DNA from: CAIKZJ01 sp041675325
Lineage (GTDB): Bacteria; Bacteroidota; Ignavibacteria; Tepidaquicellales; Tepidaquicellaceae
NCBI GenBank assembly: GCA_041675325.1
Contig: JBAYUG010000087.1
Location: forward strand, 1-14,007
Length of the DNA: 14,007 bases
Direction of reading: 5' to 3'
The position numbers and the translations under genes were made by a program. Below, piece after piece: positions 7,386-11,780 of the stretch (positions are counted from its first letter, which is position 1; each line of letters opens with the position of its first letter). The notes under the pieces were generated by a model, which saw nothing but the letters and a program-made list of their open reading frames with translations, was not told the DNA's origin and did not search any database.

Positions 7386-8339
7386 CTATCTTTTACCTAA
7401 TACTTTTATGAAATGGTCATAAGTTATCTTTAGACCTTCTGCTCTGGCAACTTTCGGACTCCATCCAAGAATGTCTTTTGCTTTTGTAATATCAGGCTGC
7501 CTTTGTTTGGGATCATCAGTCGGTAATTCCTTGTAAACAATTTTCTGCTCTGACCCGGTTAGTTTTAATATTTCTTCGGCAAATTGTTTTATCGTTATTT
7601 CGTTAGGATTTCCAATATTAACTGGATATAAATAATCGCTTAACAGCAGACTGTAAACCCCTTCAATCAAATCAGAAACAAAACAGAATGACCTTGTCTG
7701 GCTTCCATCGCCAAATACTGTGATATCATGTCCTTCAATCGCCTGTTTCATGAAAGCTGGTAAAGCTCTTCCATCATCAAGCCTCATTCTTGGACCATAA
7801 GTATTGAAAATTCTTACTATTCTTGTATCGATTCCATGAAATGTATGATAAGCCATCGTAATTGCTTCCATAAATCTTTTTGCTTCATCATAGACCCCCC
7901 TCGGACCGATTGGATTAACACTTCCCCAGTAATCTTCCGTTTGAGGATGAACATCAGGATCTCCATAAATTTCAGAAGTTGATGCAATTAAAAATCTGGA
8001 TTTCTTTTCCTTTGCAAGCCCTAGAAGATTATGCGTGCCGAGTGAACCTACTTTTAGAGTTTGTATCGGCATCTTTAAATAATCTATTGGACTTGCGGGT
8101 GATGCAAAATGAAGTATATAATCAAGTTTTCCTGGTATATGAACAAATTTTGTTACATCATAAAAATAAAATTCAAAATTCTTTAATGGAAATAAATGTT
8201 CTATGTTATTTAATGACCCGGTACTGAGATTGTCCATTGCTATGACATGACATCCTTCTTTAATGAAACGGTCGCACAGATGAGAACCAAGAAACCCAGC
8301 TCCACCGGTTATAAGTACTTTTTTCCCGTTTAAGTCCAT
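7386..8339 (-). CDS. uxs: UDP-glucuronate decarboxylase (UDP-xylose synthase)
   Basis: A 317-residue extended short-chain dehydrogenase/reductase that oxidises UDP-glucuronate with NAD+, decarboxylates it and reduces the intermediate to UDP-xylose in the cytoplasm. Residues 11-18 (TGGAGFLG) form the NAD-binding glycine loop. HFASPASP (78-84) and ASTSEIYGDP with Thr121 and Glu123 are hallmarks of UXS. Catalytic Tyr150 and Lys154 lie in YDEAK. RIFNTYGPRM (176-185), FGDGSQTRSF (209-218) and DDPKQRQPD (275-283, Arg280 likely touching substrate) are all typical. Length matches the family and nothing appears missing. The ATG at 8339 gives the standard N-terminus. Neighbours are not sugar-nucleotide genes, so the xylose is probably used by glycan-assembly enzymes encoded elsewhere. 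I see no promoter I would trust; the upstream DNA is a dispersed intergenic element. Confidence 0.95.
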   Translation of the reverse strand: MDLNGKKVLITGGAGFLGSHLCDRFIKEGCHVIAMDNLSTGSLNNIEHLFPLKNFEFYFYDVTKFVHIPGKLDYILHFASPASPIDYLKMPIQTLKVGSLGTHNLLGLAKEKKSRFLIASTSEIYGDPDVHPQTEDYWGSVNPIGPRGVYDEAKRFMEAITMAYHTFHGIDTRIVRIFNTYGPRMRLDDGRALPAFMKQAIEGHDITVFGDGSQTRSFCFVSDLIEGVYSLLLSDYLYPVNIGNPNEITIKQFAEEILKLTGSEQKIVYKELPTDDPKQRQPDITKAKDILGWSPKVARAEGLKITYDHFIKVLGKR

Positions 8340-8417
8340 AGTCTGTTAACTTATAGTTTTAAATTATTTATAAATTTAATGTATTTTTTATTGAAAGTCT
8401 TTGCAAAAAACTTTGCA

Positions 8418-8720
8418 TCCGTAAAAATGTAGTGATAAAAACAAACTTTTTCAAAATATAACACTTTTATAATCTCCATTTTTCAAATAGGTTAAAATTG
8501 TTCTTTGTTCTGGAGTCGCAGAGAAGTTTATCACGATTTTCTTAATCGGGACAGTCTTGTTGGGCGGACGATCTTTTGAGATAAAAATCTTTAGATTATA
8601 TTTTCTTTCTTTTGTTTGTAGCTGTTGCTATGTCGTATATTCTGCGGTTAAATATTCTTCTGGCTCTTATCCGCGTAAATCTGCATCATCCGCGTAAATC
8701 TGTGTTCTATTGTGCACTAC
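8418..8720. repeat. Dispersed intergenic element, copy 1
   Basis: A roughly 300-bp noncoding stretch that is recognisably similar, in the same orientation, to 11439-11717. Shared landmarks in order are TCCGTAAAAATGT, AGT.ATAAAAACAA, TTATAATCTC, a run before CGTAT, TTAAAT.TTCTTCT, and GCTCTTATCCGCGT.AATCTG. It contains two direct copies of ATCCGCGTAAATCTG (8669-8683 and 8688-8702) 19 bases apart, followed by TTCTATTGTGCAC. Read on the minus strand this resembles 'acgcggat...' intergenic repeats that I recall from several bacterial genomes, but I could not check. It lies beyond the terminator of the minus-strand gene at 8824 and upstream of the decarboxylase gene. Confidence 0.7.
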
Positions 8721-8785
8721 AATCAAAAATCCCAAGTTCTTCCTTTCTTATTTCCATTTATGGATTTTGTGTTATTATATAAAAT

Positions 8786-8813
8786 CAAAAACCCTGTAAA
8801 AAACATTACAGGG
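8786..8813 (-). terminator. Intrinsic terminator of the NTF2-like gene pair
   Basis: On the minus strand, CCCTGTAA and TTACAGGG form a perfect 8-bp stem around a 6-base loop (plus coordinates 8792-8813), followed directly by TTTTT (8787-8791) and more T-rich DNA. It begins about 10 bases after the stop codon at 8824, which fits a Rho-independent terminator for the minus-strand unit. Confidence 0.8.
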
Positions 8814-8823
8814 CTGAACAACT

Positions 8824-9378
8824 CTATTTCTTTTTGGTCTCGTTCGTAGCTTTTTCCAGTGGGGGAGAAAGGTCTGTGTGATGGTGTACCATTTTCCATT
8901 GACCGTTTACCATTTGGAAAATGTTTGTTGCTCTGAACCTTACTATGACTGGTTTACCGTCAGCACTCATATTCTCGCCCTCTTCCACGCATACAACGTA
9001 CCCTATATCAGTGCCCGTGTAACTGTGTACATCTTTGCATGTAATTTTACCTCCCAGTTTCATTCCCGCTTCTTTCTTAAACTCCGCTCCAACTGCTTCC
9101 CAGCCTGTGAGACGGTCTCCGAAAGGACCCATATCAGTTACATCGTTTGTCTGCAACCAAAGGGCATTCATAGGTTCAAGGTTACCAATAAACATTGCAT
9201 TCAGTGCCTCATAAAACGAATCATTTGCCGCAAGAAGTTCTTGCTTCATTTTCAGCTTATTCTTTTCTGAAACCTCAGAACTTGCAGTGTTCTGCTCATC
9301 TACTTTCTTATTGCCGCAGGATGAAACAATAATTGCTGATATTAAAAGTAGCCCGATAATTATTCTTGATTTTATCAT
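8824..9378 (-). CDS. NTF2-like (SnoaL/DUF4440-type) lipoprotein
   Basis: A 184-residue predicted lipoprotein. The N-terminus MIKSRIIIGLLLISAIIVSSC has a basic start, a hydrophobic core and a lipobox ending in Cys21, so it should be lipid-anchored in an envelope membrane. Residues about 42-172 look like one NTF2-like cone fold: a helix (LLAANDSFYEALNAMFIGNL), DVTDMGPFGDRLTGWEAVGAEF, and paired strands ending in VRFRATNIFQMVNGQWKMVHHHTDLSP, typical of DUF4440/SnoaL_3 relatives. These folds bind small molecules or act as isomerases/cyclases; no specific substrate can be read here. The C-terminus is lysine-rich (NETKKK). The start lies 18 bases after the stop of the upstream SnoaL-like gene, so the two are probably cotranscribed and share the terminator at 8786-8813. 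Confidence 0.85.
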   Translation of the reverse strand: MIKSRIIIGLLLISAIIVSSCGNKKVDEQNTASSEVSEKNKLKMKQELLAANDSFYEALNAMFIGNLEPMNALWLQTNDVTDMGPFGDRLTGWEAVGAEFKKEAGMKLGGKITCKDVHSYTGTDIGYVVCVEEGENMSADGKPVIVRFRATNIFQMVNGQWKMVHHHTDLSPPLEKATNETKKK

Positions 9379-9396
9379 GTTTGTTATGATTAATGT

Positions 9397-9933
9397 TTAA
9401 TATGATTTTATAATTCGTGAAGGAAGTTTCGGATTCAATACTTTTCGCGCACTTTCAACTCCGTTCACAGGTAAACCCGTAGGGTCAAGTAAACCGACTT
9501 GTATCAGCACACTTGCCTGATCCCAGTAAATATGTTCGTGTGAAATTTTATCATCTTTAAAACCGACAATTGCAACTAATGCAACTTCTACAGGTTTGCC
9601 TGTCGGCGGAATATCCGGCAGCAGCCAGTCAATCGATACCGTGTGCGTAAAACTAATAACCATTTCATCAACAATCTGAGTGTCACCTATAGTGCTGGAT
9701 ATTTTATGAAATTTTACGTCAGGAGGAAAGAATTTTCCGACTAAATGTCTGCTGTAAAATTGATGTACGCCTTCTCTGCCTTCTCCTCCTGCCATTACAG
9801 GAACATGATTTAAATGAGGGTTCTCTGTCATCGTATCCATCGTTGTATCAAGGTCACCGTTTAATTCAGCATTCATGTGCTGTTCAAAAATTGAGACCAT
9901 CTTCCGCTGAGATGGTGTTAATGTTTCTGACAT
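9397..9933 (-). CDS. SnoaL-like (NTF2 superfamily) cytoplasmic protein
   Basis: A 178-residue protein without a signal peptide. Residues about 8-150 fit the SnoaL-like polyketide-cyclase/NTF2 fold: an N-terminal helix (MVSIFEQHMNAELNGDLDTT), a loop NPHLNHVPVMAGGEGREGVHQFY, then long antiparallel strands ending DKISHEHIYWDQASVLIQVGLL. The last motif (H-x-YWDQ) is characteristic of SnoaL-like proteins annotated near, or fused to, dienelactone-hydrolase-type enzymes. Conserved His and Asp residues could be catalytic, but the substrate is unknown. It is the first gene of a two-gene minus-strand unit whose second member is a lipoprotein of the same superfamily. The ATG at 9933 follows an AT-rich leader with no Shine-Dalgarno. 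Confidence 0.85.
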   Translation of the reverse strand: MSETLTPSQRKMVSIFEQHMNAELNGDLDTTMDTMTENPHLNHVPVMAGGEGREGVHQFYSRHLVGKFFPPDVKFHKISSTIGDTQIVDEMVISFTHTVSIDWLLPDIPPTGKPVEVALVAIVGFKDDKISHEHIYWDQASVLIQVGLLDPTGLPVNGVESARKVLNPKLPSRIIKSY

Positions 9934-10152
9934 GATTCTATATTTATTTATTAAATGTTGTTTTTCATACTTTAATTAAAACATAATATCTCCAAACAGT
10001 AATGTTTTGTTTGTTTAGCAAATCACTTTAATCCTCTGCAATTATCCTCATACATTCAGATACATCCTATGTAATATCCTTAAACAGTTAACTAACTAAT
10101 TAATTCATATATTCTTGATTTTACGCAAAAACTATTCAAAAATAAAGTATGA
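9934..10152. other. Intergenic leader of the NTF2-like pair, no gene seen
   Basis: AT-rich DNA between the start of the SnoaL-like gene and the left target duplication of the insertion sequence. It should hold the promoter of the minus-strand pair, but I cannot point to a convincing -33/-7 or -35/-10 pair. I find no open frame or RNA gene. Confidence 0.45.
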
Positions 10153-10161
10153 CTTCCAAGG
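10153..10161. repeat. Target-site duplication of the insertion sequence, left copy
   Basis: CTTCCAAGG immediately before the left inverted repeat, repeated exactly at 11326-11334 immediately after the right one. The match stops after 9 bases on both sides. A duplication of this length is usual for the IS4 family and shows that the element arrived by transposition and has not since rearranged at its borders. Confidence 0.9.
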
Positions 10162-10176
10162 CTTAGTACACGACAA
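10162..10176 (+). repeat. Left terminal inverted repeat of the IS
   Basis: CTTAGTACACGACAA. It matches the reverse complement of the right end (CTAAGTACACGACAA) at all but the third base. Confidence 0.9.
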
Positions 10177-10198
10177 AAATAAGGTGAAACAAAAAAGA

Positions 10199-10254
10199 TA
10201 GCTCCTGATGTTAAGTTATTAATTTGACAATAAATTAAATAACAAAAGGAGCTA
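10199..10254 (+). promoter_or_regulatory. Inverted repeat able to mask the transposase ribosome binding site
   Basis: TAGCTCCT (10199-10206) is an exact complement of AGGAGCTA (10247-10254), which contains most of the transposase Shine-Dalgarno (AAGGAG, 10246-10251). RNA reading in from outside the element would contain both arms and could fold to hide the site, whereas RNA starting between the arms would not. Read-through blocking of this kind is known for other insertion sequences. A TTGACA at 10223-10228 lies between the arms, but no clear -10 follows it, so an internal promoter is only a possibility. Confidence 0.6.
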
Positions 10255-10257
10255 AGA

Positions 10258-11325
10258 ATGAGTTACAATTATAATCAATTATTAAATATATTTCAATTTC
10301 ATTTCAATTGGAATTTAGCAAGGGTTTCTTTCCTGACAACTTTCGTGATAAGTTTTTTGCAGTGCTCGACAGTAAATTTACGTAGAGTAGCCCTTCGAAT
10401 GAAGTCACAAAATGTTGATTCTAATTACAGGAGGATACAGAATTTCTTTCAGAAATACGGTTTAAGACAACCAGAATACTCACTGTTTTTGAAATCACTC
10501 TTACCAAAGGATACCAAATATTGGTTAGCAATAGATAGAACAAACTGGAAATTCGGAAAGACAAACATCAATATTTTAATGATAGTGGTCATATATAAGA
10601 AAATCGCCTTTCCATTATGCTGGGAAGCACTGGAAAAGTTTGGAAACTCAAGCTCAAGCGAAAGAATAGCTTTACTTGAAAAAGCAGTGAAGATATTGGG
10701 AAAAGACTCAATAAAAGGAATATTAGGTGACAGAGAGTTCATAGATATAAAATGGCTTAGGTATTTAATGAAAGAGGAAATTGGTTTTCATATCAGAGTA
10801 AAATCAAACACAAAAGTTGGGAGCAAGACAAAAGAGAACAACAAAGAAGTAAAAGATTTAATAAAATATTTCAAAGTTAATATTCCCAAAGAATTACCGA
10901 ATAAACATGATATTTTCGGATATAGATTGCACGTATCAGGAATGAAAACCAAAGATGACTATTGTATAGTAATAAGCAATAAAAACAATACGGAAGCTCT
11001 TAAAATCTACCGACAAAGATGGTCAATCGAGAATATGTTTGGCGCATTCAAGACCCGGGGATTTAATTTTGAAGACACACATCTGCATCATTTATACAAG
11101 ATCGAGAAATTAATATTTCTAATAAGCATAGCTTATGTCTGGTCAATATTCACATCTTTATGGCTGGATTCGAAAGTAAAGATAAGAGCTAATAAATATG
11201 GTAGAAAAACAATTAGTTATTTCAGGAGAGGTTTAGATTATTTGATTAATATGTTACACCAAATACTTTCGGGAAAAATATATAATGATTATATTGAAGT
11301 CTTTAAATTATTGTCGTGTACTTAG
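10258..11325 (+). CDS. IS4-family DDE transposase
   Basis: A 355-residue transposase that cuts and joins the ends of its own element. Catalytic residues are visible: Asp93 in LAIDRTNWKFG, Asp158 in ILGDREF and Glu258 in YRQRWSIENMFGAFK. The last stretch shows the exact IS4-family signature Y-(2)-R-(3)-E-(6)-K, with Tyr251, Arg254, Glu258 and Lys265. The N-terminal 75 residues (LRRVALRMKS...YRRIQNFFQKYG) are the usual DNA-binding part. Length is normal and the frame is intact. It is the only gene here with a strong Shine-Dalgarno (AAGGAG ending 6 bases before ATG), which is complementary to an upstream arm at 10199-10206. The stop codon TAG is formed by the last three bases of the element itself. 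Confidence 0.95.
   Translation: MSYNYNQLLNIFQFHFNWNLARVSFLTTFVISFLQCSTVNLRRVALRMKSQNVDSNYRRIQNFFQKYGLRQPEYSLFLKSLLPKDTKYWLAIDRTNWKFGKTNINILMIVVIYKKIAFPLCWEALEKFGNSSSSERIALLEKAVKILGKDSIKGILGDREFIDIKWLRYLMKEEIGFHIRVKSNTKVGSKTKENNKEVKDLIKYFKVNIPKELPNKHDIFGYRLHVSGMKTKDDYCIVISNKNNTEALKIYRQRWSIENMFGAFKTRGFNFEDTHLHHLYKIEKLIFLISIAYVWSIFTSLWLDSKVKIRANKYGRKTISYFRRGLDYLINMLHQILSGKIYNDYIEVFKLLSCT
11311..11325 (-). repeat. Right terminal inverted repeat of the IS
   Basis: TTGTCGTGTACTTAG. It overlaps the last five codons of the transposase gene, including the stop, so coding and end-recognition functions share these bases. Confidence 0.9.
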
Positions 11326-11334
11326 CTTCCAAGG
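11326..11334. repeat. Target-site duplication of the insertion sequence, right copy
   Basis: CTTCCAAGG, identical to 10153-10161, directly after the right inverted repeat. Confidence 0.9.
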
Positions 11335-11438
11335 AACTTGATTAAAAATTGATTATCAACACAATATTTATTACATGTGCTATAACCGAAATTAGATATG
11401 TGTTCTTGACCTTTAATATCTTCTACTTAGTGCTACTA
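11335..11438. other. Short intergenic spacer, nothing recognised
   Basis: AT-rich DNA between the IS right target duplication and the second copy of the dispersed intergenic element. Before the IS inserted it was contiguous with the DNA ending at 10161. No open frame, hairpin or RNA gene stands out. Confidence 0.4.
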
Positions 11439-11717
11439 TCTGTAAAAATGTTGTAGTAAAAACAATCTGTAAAAAAAGAAAACCTCACTTATAATCTCTC
11501 TTTTACCTCGGGTGGTGACCTGCCTGCAGCAGGCAGGAATCATTTCTCTATCTTTAAAACATTATAAATGTTTTTCTTAGTGATTTGAGTGCCGGTGAAA
11601 TCTTATCTTTTGCTTGTACATTTTCTCCGCCGTATCCTTTGTTGTTAAATTTTCTTCTCGCTCTTATCCGCGTTAATCTGCTTAAACCGCGTAGATCAGT
11701 GGTCTATTGTCCACCAC
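11439..11717. repeat. Dispersed intergenic element, copy 2
   Basis: Diverged counterpart of 8418-8720 in the same orientation. It starts TCTGTAAAAATGT, keeps TTATAATCTC, TTAAATTTTCTTCT and GCTCTTATCCGCGTTAATCTG, and ends near TCTATTGTCCACCAC. The doubled motif is again spaced 19 bases apart (ATCCGCGTTAATCTG at 11666-11680 and AACCGCGTAGATCAG at 11685-11699), with the second half decayed. Like copy 1, it lies just past the terminator of a minus-strand gene. It carries an extra GC-rich palindrome at 11519-11537 that copy 1 lacks. Confidence 0.7.
11519..11537. repeat. GC-rich palindrome
   Basis: CCTGCCTGC and GCAGGCAGG are perfect 9-base arms around a single A. It is strikingly GC-rich against the surrounding DNA and is absent from the matching place in copy 1 of the dispersed element, so it looks like a separate small insertion. 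Similar CCTGCCTGC..GCAGGCAGG palindromes are, from memory, frequent in some bacterial genomes; I could not verify this. Confidence 0.75.
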
Positions 11718-11718
11718 A

Positions 11719-11756
11719 AAAAAGCCCTGCAAGATATCTAACTTGCAAGGCTTTTT
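11719..11756. terminator. Bidirectional intrinsic terminator after the minus-strand T9SS gene
   Basis: AAAAAGCC (11719-11726) pairs with GGCTTTTT (11749-11756) and TGCAAG (11728-11733) with CTTGCA (11742-11747), interrupted by one C/A mismatch, around an 8-base loop. The stem ends in A/T runs, so it has a U-tract in both directions. On the minus strand it follows the stop at 11781 by about 25 bases. Confidence 0.85.
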
Positions 11757-11780
11757 GTATTTAAGCATACACTAACTTCT

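Larger units (their letters stand above)
10162..11325 (+). mobile_element. Complete IS4-family insertion sequence
   Basis: An 1164-bp element bounded by inverted repeats, CTTAGTACACGACAA at 10162-10176 and TTGTCGTGTACTTAG at 11311-11325 (14 of 15 positions pair), and by a 9-bp target duplication. It contains one intact transposase gene. The insertion sits in noncoding DNA between the NTF2-like operon leader and the 3' end of the minus-strand T9SS gene, and I see no interrupted gene. Intact ends, frame and duplication suggest a fairly recent insertion. I cannot name the specific IS from memory. Confidence 0.92.

Noticed and set aside
7979..8227. Plus-strand open frame of 82 codons inside the decarboxylase gene
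   Set aside because: It is antisense to a clearly conserved enzyme, has no recognisable domain and is best explained as a chance frame.
8878..9270. Plus-strand open frame of 130 codons antisense to the NTF2-like lipoprotein
   Set aside because: The opposite strand encodes a convincing lipoprotein with terminator. The antisense translation is Cys/Phe-rich without a domain.
9934..10161. Bacteroidetes-type promoter (TAnnTTTG) upstream of the SnoaL-like gene
   Set aside because: The closest match on the minus strand has one base too many between TA and TTTG and no convincing -33 element.
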